This document shows positions 1-6,190 of a stretch of 14,890 nucleotides of DNA, piece by piece (the first letter of the stretch is position 1; the number at the start of each line of letters is the position of its first letter). The notes beneath the pieces are model-generated. The model saw only the letters and a program-made list of their open reading frames with translations, ran no database searches and was not told where the DNA came from. A program made the position numbers and the translations under genes. This stretch comes from Nocardioides sp. (lineage in GTDB: Bacteria > Actinomycetota > Actinomycetes > Propionibacteriales > Nocardioidaceae), in NCBI GenBank assembly GCA_003519585.1, contig DOWL01000022.1, forward strand, positions 1-14,890, in the 5' to 3' direction.

Positions 1-1
1 G

Positions 2-106
2 GCTCCGGCCAAGAAGGCGCCCGCCAAGAAGGCTCCGGCCAAGAAGGCGCCCGCCAAGAAGGCACCGGCCAAGAAGGCGCCCGCCAAGAAGGCCGCAGCC
101 AAGAAG
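2..106 (+). repeat. In-frame 15-bp coding repeat (Ala-Pro-Ala-Lys-Lys units)
   Basis: Seven consecutive 15-bp units encode the basic tail of the HU-like protein. Odd and even units alternate in codon use (GCT/GCA CCG GCC versus GCG CCC GCC, each followed by AAG AAG), giving a 30-bp higher-order period. The last unit is degenerate at its second codon (GCA in place of CCG or CCC). Such arrays can gain or lose units by slippage, which would change tail length without breaking the frame. The array probably continues upstream of base 1. Confidence 0.9.
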
Positions 107-109
107 TAG
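2..109 (+). CDS. hupB: C-terminal tail of HU-like nucleoid protein (5' end outside window)
   Basis: Only the last 35 codons are present, ending in TAG at 107-109. They encode a tail built from the pentad Ala-Pro-Ala-Lys-Lys, repeated seven times, with the last copy Ala-Ala-Ala-Lys-Lys. Such Lys/Ala/Pro-rich tails are known from actinobacterial HU proteins (HupB of mycobacteria, HupS of streptomycetes), where a basic extension follows the dimeric HU fold and binds DNA non-specifically to compact the nucleoid. The HU fold itself lies before the window, so the assignment rests on the tail plus context: the next gene is cofC, and the later order matches the chromosomal region where I recall actinobacterial hup genes lying. 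Another basic-tailed protein cannot be excluded from this fragment alone. Confidence 0.7.
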   Translation, partial: APAKKAPAKKAPAKKAPAKKAPAKKAPAKKAAAKK

Positions 110-125
110 CCCCAGTTCGACCCGC

Positions 126-162
126 GAACAGGCCGCCTCCACTATCGGGAGGCGGCCTGTTC
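126..162. terminator. 15-bp perfect hairpin between hup and cofC, bidirectional terminator
   Basis: Arms at 126-140 and 148-162 are perfectly complementary over 15 bp, with a 7-base loop (141-147). The stem is GC-rich in its inner part. The + side is followed by a weak T-containing stretch (cgttgttc) with no long U-tract, as is common in actinobacteria. It lies just after the hup stop codon and covers the 3' end of the convergent cofC, whose stop codon is in the loop, so one structure can serve both transcripts. Confidence 0.85.
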
Positions 163-759
163 CGTTGTTCGGGGGCCCGCTCCCAGGGCCAAGGCCGCAT
201 CGAGATCGGACAGGTCGTCAACGTCACGCCGGAGCCGGGGGAGTGGCGCGGTGATCGGGCGGGCGCCTGTCGCGTCGTGTGCGAGCGCGGAACCGGGACC
301 GAACCTCGGGTCGAACCTCTCGTACGCCGCGGTGTAGAGCGTTGTCCCGAGTCCCTCGCTGTCCGCGACGTACGCCGCCTCGCCGGGCACAACACCTGCG
401 AGCGCCGCGTCGAGATCGCTGCCCCGAACCGCTGGCAGATCCGCGGTCAGCGCCACTGGCACGAGTGCCGGCCACCGACGTCGCGCCTCCGCAGCGCTCT
501 GCCGCAACGTGCCGTTGAGATCCATCGCCACGCCGTCGGGGATCGTGACCGCCCCGAGTGCGACCAACTCGACGGAGAACGATGCGTCGTCGGTGGCGAC
601 CAGGACCTCGGCGATCGACTCGGCGGCGATGCACGCGGCCACCGTGTCGAGTGCGAATGCGGCCGCCAACGCCCGGCGTTCGGTGTCGGGCAGACCGACC
701 AGCCGTGACTTGCCCAGCGCCGGCGGCTTCACCGGGACCAGCGCGACGTACCTCTCCAT
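142..759 (-). CDS. cofC: 2-phospho-L-lactate / phosphoenolpyruvate guanylyltransferase (CofC/FbiD), F420 biosynthesis
   Basis: Encodes 205 residues, a normal size for this family. CofC/FbiD proteins are cytosolic nucleotidyltransferases that use GTP to activate 2-phospho-L-lactate or, in actinobacteria, phosphoenolpyruvate for coenzyme F420 assembly. The N-terminus carries the nucleotide-binding loop [13 protein letters not shown] (residues 8-20). TADLPAV (about 106-112) is the acidic metal-binding region, and SEGLGTTL (about 134-141) and FGPGSALAH (about 153-161) are family signatures. The ATG at 757-759 is chosen because it starts directly before the beta-strand of the fold and has a GAGAGG about 8 bases upstream. 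The gene is convergent with hup and divergent from plsC. Its last codons and TAG stop lie inside the shared hairpin. The substrate (phospholactate versus PEP) cannot be read from the sequence. Confidence 0.9.
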   Translation of the reverse strand: MERYVALVPVKPPALGKSRLVGLPDTERRALAAAFALDTVAACIAAESIAEVLVATDDASFSVELVALGAVTIPDGVAMDLNGTLRQSAAEARRRWPALVPVALTADLPAVRGSDLDAALAGVVPGEAAYVADSEGLGTTLYTAAYERFDPRFGPGSALAHDATGARPITAPLPRLRRDVDDLSDLDAALALGAGPRTTEQAASR

Positions 760-791
760 CGCCGCCCATCCTCTCAACCCGCGTCGGCGCC

Positions 792-818
792 TTGCTGGCC
801 GGAGGCAATGACTAGGGT
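792..818 (+). promoter_or_regulatory. Probable promoter of plsC-gpsA (leaderless type)
   Basis: A -35-like TTGCTG (792-797) and a -10 element TAGGGT (813-818, matching TANNNT) are separated by 15 bases. The in-frame GTG at 826 begins 7 bases after the -10, where the transcript itself should begin. The CTAG core also reads TAGTCA on the opposite strand (814-809), a weaker -10 candidate for cofC. The spacer is short, so the -35 assignment is uncertain. Confidence 0.5.
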
Positions 819-825
819 GTCGCGG

Positions 826-1596
826 GTGAAGGTGCGGCACCTCCAGGAGGGCAGACGCGGATGGGCCTGGGGCATCGCCGTGCCCATCGTCCGGCCGCTG
901 CTGCTCGCCACCACCAAGCGTCGGTGGATCGACGGCGAGAAGATCCCCGCCGAGGGCGGCTTCCTGTTGGTCCTCAACCACATCTCGGAGGTCGACCCGC
1001 TGATCGTGGCCCACATCGTGTGGGACCACGGCCGGATCCCGCGCTACCTGGCGAAGGCCGGGCTGTTCAAGAACAAGTTCCTCGGCTTCTTCCTCCGCGC
1101 CGCCGGGCAGATCCCCGTCTATCGCGCGAGCAAGGACGCCGTCGGCGCCTACGATGCCGCGGTCGCCGCCGTACGCGCGGGCAAGTGCATCGTGGTCTAC
1201 CCGGAGGGGACCATCACCCGTGATCCCGACCTGTGGCCGATGGTCGGCAAGTCCGGTGCGGCGCGGATCGCGTTGGCCACCGGAGCGCCGGTGATCCCGA
1301 TCGGGCAGTGGGGCGCGCAGGAGTTGTTGGCGCCGTACGCCAAGCGTCCCGATCTCTTCCCGCGCAAGCTGATCACGATGAAGGTCGGCGACCCCGTGGA
1401 CCTCTCCGACCTGGTCGGTGACCAGTCGTACGCGGCGGTCAACCAGGCGACCACGCGGATCATGGCTGCACTCACCTCGCTGGTCGAAGAGGTGCGTGGC
1501 GAGACCGCGCCGGCGGAACGGTTCAACCCGCGCACCGCCGGAGTCTCGGAGTTCGGCAATCCCCACAAAGACGGACGGCGAGGTAACGGCTCATGA
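826..1596 (+). CDS. plsC: 1-acyl-sn-glycerol-3-phosphate acyltransferase (PlsC family)
   Basis: Encodes about 256 residues of the LPLAT superfamily, which transfers an acyl chain to lysophosphatidic acid at the inner face of the membrane to make phosphatidic acid. The catalytic H-X4-D box is NHISEVDP. The substrate-binding region includes the downstream RYLAKAGLF and the motif YPEGTI. Conserved VIPIGQWG follows. A moderately hydrophobic segment near the N-terminus (WGIAVPIVRPLLL) fits peripheral or monotopic membrane binding. Start choice: GTG 826 lies 7 bases after TAGGGT and is preferred. ATG 808 and GTG 817 are in frame, but ATG 808 would precede the predicted transcript start and has GGAGG only 2 bases away. 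The stop overlaps the gpsA start by 4 bases (ATGA), so the two are translationally coupled. The exact acceptor specificity is inferred from the family and the neighbouring gpsA. Confidence 0.88.
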   Translation: MKVRHLQEGRRGWAWGIAVPIVRPLLLATTKRRWIDGEKIPAEGGFLLVLNHISEVDPLIVAHIVWDHGRIPRYLAKAGLFKNKFLGFFLRAAGQIPVYRASKDAVGAYDAAVAAVRAGKCIVVYPEGTITRDPDLWPMVGKSGAARIALATGAPVIPIGQWGAQELLAPYAKRPDLFPRKLITMKVGDPVDLSDLVGDQSYAAVNQATTRIMAALTSLVEEVRGETAPAERFNPRTAGVSEFGNPHKDGRRGNGS

Positions 1597-2594
1597 GCAA
1601 GGTCGCAGTCTTCGGTGCAGGGTCATGGGGGACGGCGTTCTCGATCGTGCTCGCCGACGCCGGCAACGACGTCACCATCTGGGCTCGGCGCGAAGAGGTC
1701 GCGGAGTCGATCAACGAGCGCCGCGAGAACGAGGAGTACCTCCCCGGCATCGAGCTCCCGCCGGCGGTCGCGGCGACCCACGACGTCGAGAAGGCCGCGC
1801 ACGACGCGGATGTCGTCATCTTCGCCACTCCCTCGCAGACCTTCCGCGGCAACCTCACCGAGTGGGCGCCGTACCTCGCCGGTGACGCGGTGCTGGTCTC
1901 GCTGATGAAAGGCGTCGAGCTCGGGACCCTCAACCGGATGAGCGAGGTGATCGCCCAGGTCACCGACGCCGGCCCCGAGCGGATCGCGGTGATCAGCGGC
2001 CCCAACCTGGCCAAGGAGATCGCGCGCCGCGAGCCGGCGGCATCGGTCGTGGCCTGTGCGGACGAAGACGTCGCTCGGATGATCCAGGACCGTGTGCACG
2101 CACCTGCGTTCCGTCCCTACACCTCCGTCGACGTGCTCGGCTGCGAGCTCGGCGGTGCCTACAAGAACGTCGTGGGCCTCGCTGTCGGCATGGCGGTCGG
2201 CCTCGGCTTCGGTGACAACACGACCGCCTCGGTGATCACTCGCGGACTGGCCGAGACCGCGCGGCTCGCCACCAGGCTCGGTGCTAACCCGCTCACATTG
2301 ATGGGTCTGGCCGGGCTCGGAGACCTGGTCGCCACCTGCTCGTCGCCGCTCTCGCGCAACCGCACGTTCGGCGAGAAGCTCGGCCAGGGGATGACCACCG
2401 ACGCGATCATCGCCTCGACCCGTCAGGTGGCCGAGGGTGCGAAGTCGTGCGCCTCGCTCCGCGCCCTCGCCGAGCGCACCGGTGTCGATGCCCCGATCGC
2501 GCAGTACGTCGACGATGTCGTCGCGGGCCGGATCACCGTCGAGCAGATGATGGACCAGACCCTGGCGCGCGAGACCAAGGCCGAGTCGGACTGA
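1593..2594 (+). CDS. gpsA: NAD(P)-dependent glycerol-3-phosphate dehydrogenase
   Basis: Encodes 333 residues, full length for GpsA. The enzyme reversibly reduces dihydroxyacetone phosphate to sn-glycerol 3-phosphate, the backbone for phospholipids, in the cytosol. The N-terminal Rossmann fold begins with FGAGSWGTA (7-15). SLMKGVE (103-109) and SGPNLAKE (135-142) are family motifs. GGAYKNV (187-193) carries the probable catalytic Lys191, followed by GLAGLGDL (238-245) and SPLSRNR (251-257). ATG 1593 sits in the ATGA overlap with plsC, which sets both start and coupling: gpsA makes the substrate that, after the first acylation, plsC acylates. The gene ends in GAC TGA, 11 bases from the stop of the convergent PLP enzyme. 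No abnormal feature is visible. Confidence 0.96.
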   Translation: MSKVAVFGAGSWGTAFSIVLADAGNDVTIWARREEVAESINERRENEEYLPGIELPPAVAATHDVEKAAHDADVVIFATPSQTFRGNLTEWAPYLAGDAVLVSLMKGVELGTLNRMSEVIAQVTDAGPERIAVISGPNLAKEIARREPAASVVACADEDVARMIQDRVHAPAFRPYTSVDVLGCELGGAYKNVVGLAVGMAVGLGFGDNTTASVITRGLAETARLATRLGANPLTLMGLAGLGDLVATCSSPLSRNRTFGEKLGQGMTTDAIIASTRQVAEGAKSCASLRALAERTGVDAPIAQYVDDVVAGRITVEQMMDQTLARETKAESD

Positions 2595-2611
2595 CTTCTT
2601 GCGCCTCAGTC
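2589..2611. terminator. Weak inverted repeat at gpsA / PLP-enzyme convergent ends
   Basis: GACTGA (2589-2594) and TCAGTC (2606-2611) form a 6-bp perfect inverted repeat with an 11-base loop. Each arm is exactly the final Asp codon plus TGA stop of one of the two convergent genes. It may act as a weak shared terminator, but the stem is short, not very GC-rich, and no T-run follows. It may equally be chance. Confidence 0.3.
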
Positions 2612-3679
2612 ACCGTGCAGTGCAAGCCCGTCCAGGGCCTGGCTGAGGTCGGCCCACAGGTCCTCGACGTCCTCGATCCCGACCGACATCCGGACCAGTC
2701 CCTCGGGGATCGAGGTCGGTTCGGACTTCCAGCGGCGCCGACGTTCGAAGGTCGACTCGACGCCGCCGAGGCTGGTGGCGTTGACCCACAGTGCGGTCGA
2801 GCGGACCAGCAGGTCAGCGTGGTCCGCGCTCGGTAGCACGATCGAGATCATGCCGCCGAGTCCGGGGTAGCGAACCTCGGAGGGCAGCGGGTGGTCGGCG
2901 AGCCGGCGGGCGAGCTCGGCAGCGTTGGCCTGGGCCCGCTCGACTCGCAGATGCAGCGTGCGGAGGCCGCGTAGCGCGAGCCACGCCTCGAACGGCCCCG
3001 GACCGTTGCCTTGGACGTCACGGCGGCCCTTGAGGACCGCGTAGACCTCCTCGTCGCGGGTGACGACTGCACCCATCTGGACGTCGCTGTGACCGGAGAG
3101 GTACTTCGTTGCCGAGTGCAGCACCAGGTCGGCGCCGAGCTCCAGCGGTCGCTGCAGCAGCGGGGTGAGGAACGTGTTGTCCACGACGACCCGAGCGCCG
3201 GCCTCGTGCGCGCCCGCGATGATCGCGGGAACGTCGGCGACCTCGAGCGCCGGGTTGGTCGGCGACTCGAACCACACCAGCGCCGCGTCGTCGCAGGCTT
3301 CGAGGACCGCCGCGGTGTCGGTGATGTCGACCAGCGTCGTGGTGAGCCGGCCGCGCAGCTCGAGATCGCCGAGCTGGACCAGCGTGCCGTTGTAGGAGTG
3401 CCGGGGGATGACGACCTTGTCGCCCAGCGCGACCAGGTCGAGCAAGCTGGTCACCGCGGCCATCCCCGAGGCGTAGGCGAGGCACCGGCCACCCTCCAGC
3501 TCGCCGAGAGCGGTCTCGAACGCCGTCCAGGTCGGGTTGCCGTAGCGGCCGTACTCCAGGTCCCCACCCGCGACGTACGTCGAGGCCATCGTGATGGGCG
3601 CGTTCAGCGGCTGGTCCGGCTCATGGGCGGGCCGTCCGGCATGCACGGCGGTGGTGGCGGGGCGGAGCGGTTCGGGCAT
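2606..3679 (-). CDS. Cys/Met metabolism PLP-dependent enzyme (cystathionine gamma-lyase/synthase-like)
   Basis: Encodes 357 residues of the trans-sulfuration branch of fold-type I PLP enzymes, cytosolic enzymes that act on cystathionine, homocysteine or related sulfur amino acids. [13 protein letters not shown] (43-55) corresponds to the family's YxRxGNPT phosphate-binding segment. ASGMAA (70-75) binds the cofactor phosphate, and VVVDNTF (164-170) has the Asp that pairs with the pyridine nitrogen. [12 protein letters not shown] (189-200) carries the Schiff-base Lys192. SLGGVES (303-309) is conserved. After this the usual P-x-x-M-T-H segment is missing, replaced by an Arg-rich [11 protein letters not shown] stretch, and the protein is somewhat shorter than the roughly 380-390 typical of MetB. 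Hence I leave open lyase, synthase or other gamma-replacement activity. The ATG at 3679 lies 7 bases after a -10 element, suggesting a leaderless message. Confidence 0.85.
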   Translation of the reverse strand: MPEPLRPATTAVHAGRPAHEPDQPLNAPITMASTYVAGGDLEYGRYGNPTWTAFETALGELEGGRCLAYASGMAAVTSLLDLVALGDKVVIPRHSYNGTLVQLGDLELRGRLTTTLVDITDTAAVLEACDDAALVWFESPTNPALEVADVPAIIAGAHEAGARVVVDNTFLTPLLQRPLELGADLVLHSATKYLSGHSDVQMGAVVTRDEEVYAVLKGRRDVQGNGPGPFEAWLALRGLRTLHLRVERAQANAAELARRLADHPLPSEVRYPGLGGMISIVLPSADHADLLVRSTALWVNATSLGGVESTFERRRRWKSEPTSIPEGLVRMSVGIEDVEDLWADLSQALDGLALHGD

Positions 3680-3702
3680 GGCCCTGAGCCTAGGGTTGAT
3701 GG
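3680..3702. promoter_or_regulatory. 23-bp bidirectional promoter with overlapping -10 elements
   Basis: On the + strand TAGGGT (3691-3696) is followed after 6 bases by the murF GTG (3703). On the - strand TAGGCT (3692 down to 3687) is followed after 7 bases by the PLP-enzyme ATG (3679). The two hexamers share the TA at 3691-3692 within the palindrome CCTAGG. Both fit the actinobacterial TANNNT -10 consensus at the spacing expected for leaderless transcripts. The -35 regions are weak: a possible ACGACA on the - strand at 3718-3713 would lie inside murF. Confidence 0.65.
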
Positions 3703-5037
3703 GTGATCCCGCTGTCGTTGGCTGTCGTCGCCGAGGTGGTCGGGGGCCGCGTCGAGGGCGACGGCGATGTCGTGGTCGACGGGCCGGTGGTCATCGACGG
3801 CCGCGAGGCTGCGCCGGGCAGCCTGTTCGTGGCGTTCGTCGGCGAGCGTGTGGACGGCCACGAGCACGTGCCGCAGGCTGCCGACAACGGCGCTGTCGCC
3901 GTGTTGGGCACCCGGGCGACCTCGCTCCCCACGGTCGTCGTGGCCGACCCTCAGGCCGCCCTCCAGCGGCTCGCGGCGTACGTCGTGGCCCAGGTGCGCA
4001 CCGATGCCCTGACCGTCGTCGCGCTCACCGGCTCGCAGGGCAAGACCTCGACCAAGGACCTGCTGGCCGCGGTGCTGGGCGAGGCGGGGCCGACGGTCGC
4101 GACGTACGGCTCCTTCAACAACGAGCTAGGCATGCCGCTCACGGCGCTGCGCGTCGAGCCGGAGACTCGCTTCCTGGTGCTCGAGATGGGCGCGCGCGGC
4201 CGCGGCCACCTCACCGAGCTGACCGACCTCGTGGCACCAGACGTCTCGGTGGTGCTCAACGTAGGCACGGCGCACCTCGGGGAGTTCGGCTCCCGCGACG
4301 CGATCGCCGAGGCGAAGGGTGAGCTGGTCTCGGCGCTCGGCGAAGGCGGCGTCGCCGTGCTCAACGCCGACGACGAGCGGGTCGCGGCGATGGCCCGACT
4401 CACCTCCAGCCGCGTCGTCACGTTCGGCACCGACCCGACCGCCGACGTACGCCTGACCGAACTCACGCTCGACCGGCTCGGGCGGCCCGGGTTCCGCCTG
4501 GCGGGCGAGCCGGTCCAGCTGCGCCTGGTCGGCGCACACCAGGCGCTCAACGCCGCCGCGGCGGCCGCCGCCGCGATCGCGGTCGGGCTTCCCCTCGCGA
4601 AGGTCAGCGCCGCGCTCGACCGCGTGCAGAGCCTGTCGAAGTGGCGGATGGAGCTGCACGAGCTCCCGGGCGGCGTGGTGCTGCTCAACGACTCCTACAA
4701 CGCCAACCCCGAGTCGATGCGCGCCGCACTCGACGCCCTCGCCTCGATGCGTGACGTCCGCCGGCGGGTCGCCGTTCTCGGCGAGATGCTCGAGCTCGGG
4801 GCCGAGAGTGAGGCGGAGCACCGCGCGCTGGGGGTGTACGCCGCGGCGCGCGTCGACCAGCTCGTGGTCGTGGGCGACGGCGCCGCCGGTATCCATGCGG
4901 GCGGGGGCGGCGTCCAGGTCCCCGACAACGCCAGCGCCATCGCCTGGCTGCGCGAGCACCTCGACGAGGGTGACGCGGTGCTCGTCAAGGCCTCTCGCGG
5001 CGCGCGCCTCGACGAGGTCGCCGCCGCTCTTGCGTAG
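3703..5037 (+). CDS. murF: UDP-N-acetylmuramoyl-tripeptide--D-alanyl-D-alanine ligase
   Basis: Encodes 444 residues, near the usual length for MurF. This cytosolic ATP-dependent ligase adds D-Ala-D-Ala to UDP-MurNAc-tripeptide, the last soluble step of peptidoglycan precursor synthesis. An N-terminal substrate domain (about 1-100) leads to the P-loop [13 protein letters not shown] (108-120, Lys114). [10 protein letters not shown] (138-147), EMGARG (161-166) and [12 protein letters not shown] (186-197) follow, with Lys205 in AEAKGEL a candidate for the carbamylated lysine. The C-terminal domain has [10 protein letters not shown] (329-338). The GTG start is 6 bases after the TAGGGT -10, with no room for a Shine-Dalgarno site, so it is probably leaderless. 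ddl starts 11 bases downstream, matching the supply of its dipeptide substrate. MurF is usually in the dcw cluster; here it is beside ddl, so a second copy elsewhere is possible. Confidence 0.94.
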   Translation: MIPLSLAVVAEVVGGRVEGDGDVVVDGPVVIDGREAAPGSLFVAFVGERVDGHEHVPQAADNGAVAVLGTRATSLPTVVVADPQAALQRLAAYVVAQVRTDALTVVALTGSQGKTSTKDLLAAVLGEAGPTVATYGSFNNELGMPLTALRVEPETRFLVLEMGARGRGHLTELTDLVAPDVSVVLNVGTAHLGEFGSRDAIAEAKGELVSALGEGGVAVLNADDERVAAMARLTSSRVVTFGTDPTADVRLTELTLDRLGRPGFRLAGEPVQLRLVGAHQALNAAAAAAAAIAVGLPLAKVSAALDRVQSLSKWRMELHELPGGVVLLNDSYNANPESMRAALDALASMRDVRRRVAVLGEMLELGAESEAEHRALGVYAAARVDQLVVVGDGAAGIHAGGGGVQVPDNASAIAWLREHLDEGDAVLVKASRGARLDEVAAALA

Positions 5038-5048
5038 CGTAGGACCCC

Positions 5049-6170
5049 ATGAGCAACGCCAAGATCCGAGTGGCACTCCTGTTCGGCGGACGATCCGGGG
5101 AGCATGCGATCTCCTCCTCGACCGCCGCGGGGGTGCTCCGGGCCATCGACCGCGAGAAGTACGACGTGATCCCGGTCGGGATCACCAGGGACGGTCGCTG
5201 GGTGGTCGTCTCGGACGACCCGGCCATGTGGGAGCTGCGCGCGGATCGGCTGCCCGAGGTCACCTCGGCCGCCGGGTCTGAGGTGATGCTCTCCACGACC
5301 ACCGACGGCGCGCAGCTGCAGGCGCTCGGCGACGGTGACTCGGTCCCGGCGCTCCTGGGTCAGGTTGACGTCGTCTTCCCGCTCCTGCACGGGCCATTCG
5401 GCGAGGACGGCACCGTGCAGGGGCTGCTGGAGCTCGCGGACGTCCGCTACGTCGGCTCGGGGGTGCTCGCGTCCGCCGTCGGGATGGACAAGCACTACGC
5501 GAAGCTCGTCTTCGCCGCGCACGGCCTGCCGGTCGGACCGTACGTCGTGGTCTCGCCGCGGGACTGGTCGCACCGGCGCGAGGAGGTGCTCACCCGGATC
5601 AAGGAGCTTCGACCGCCGCTGTTCGTCAAGCCCGCGCGGGCCGGATCCTCGCTCGGGGTCACCCGGGTCGATGACCTGGCCGACCTCGAGCGCGCGGTCG
5701 AGGACGCCCAGGTGCACGACCCCAAGGTGCTCGTCGAAGAGGGCATCGAAGGCCGGGAGATCGAGTGCGCCGTACTCGGTGGTCGTGACGGCGGCCCGGC
5801 CCGCGCCTCGGTCACCGGCGAGATCGTGGTCGACCACTCGGTCGGGACGTTCTACGACTTCGAGGCCAAGTACATCGACGCCGACACCGCCCGCACCGAA
5901 GCGCCGGCGGACCTGCCGCCCGCGGTGAGTGAGCGCGTGCGCGAGCTGTCCGTCCGCGCGTTCGAGGCGATCGGGGCGGAGGGCATCGCCCGGGTCGACT
6001 TCTTCGTCACGCCGGACGACCAGGTCGTTCTCAACGAGATCAACACGATGCCCGGCTTCACGCCGATCTCGATGTACCCCAAGCTCTGGGAGGCCTCCGG
6101 TCTGCCGTACTCGGAGCTGATCGACGAGCTGATCGCGCTGGCCGCGGAGCGGCCGACCGGGCTGCGCTGA
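5049..6170 (+). CDS. ddl: D-alanine--D-alanine ligase (canonical copy)
   Basis: Encodes 373 residues, typical of the longer Ddl enzymes. This cytosolic ATP-grasp ligase joins two D-alanines for MurF, encoded just upstream. All landmark residues are visible: FGGRSGEHAIS (12-22, Glu18) for the first D-Ala, PLLHGPFGEDGT (111-122), KPARAGSSLGV (194-204) for ATP, and GTFYDFEAKY (266-275) for the omega loop with its Lys-Tyr pair. Asp317, Glu330 and Asn332, the last two in NEINTMPGFTP, are the Mg-binding set. ATG 5049 has AGGA four bases before it, and the 11-base gap after murF supports an operon. A TAGCGT overlapping the murF stop, 8 bases before the ATG, might also be an internal -10, but this is weak. 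The gene runs into a convergent Ddl-like paralogue. Confidence 0.96.
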   Translation: MSNAKIRVALLFGGRSGEHAISSSTAAGVLRAIDREKYDVIPVGITRDGRWVVVSDDPAMWELRADRLPEVTSAAGSEVMLSTTTDGAQLQALGDGDSVPALLGQVDVVFPLLHGPFGEDGTVQGLLELADVRYVGSGVLASAVGMDKHYAKLVFAAHGLPVGPYVVVSPRDWSHRREEVLTRIKELRPPLFVKPARAGSSLGVTRVDDLADLERAVEDAQVHDPKVLVEEGIEGREIECAVLGGRDGGPARASVTGEIVVDHSVGTFYDFEAKYIDADTARTEAPADLPPAVSERVRELSVRAFEAIGAEGIARVDFFVTPDDQVVLNEINTMPGFTPISMYPKLWEASGLPYSELIDELIALAAERPTGLR

Positions 6171-6172
6171 AT

Positions 6173-6190
6173 CCCGCCCGATCAGGCGGG
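6173..6190. terminator. GC hairpin between the two convergent ddl genes
   Basis: CCCGCC (6173-6178) pairs with GGCGGG (6185-6190) around a 6-base loop. An alternative register pairs 6173-6179 with 6188-6194 over 7 bp. The stop codon of the - strand gene (6182-6184) lies in the loop in both registers. There is no T-run, but position and GC content suit a shared actinobacterial terminator. Confidence 0.5.

Noticed and set aside
760..1566. N-terminal extension of the cofC frame through the plsC region on the - strand
   Set aside because: CofC homologues begin at the [11 protein letters not shown] segment. The extra 269 codons are antisense to plsC and carry no domain.
3011..3706. Open + strand frame opposite the PLP enzyme, crossing the divergent promoter
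   Set aside because: Shadow of the PLP enzyme gene caused by GC-rich third positions; no motif and no initiation signal.
4695..5837. Open - strand frame of about 380 codons opposite murF and ddl
   Set aside because: The opposite strand carries the catalytic motifs of two known enzymes. The antisense product has no family features.
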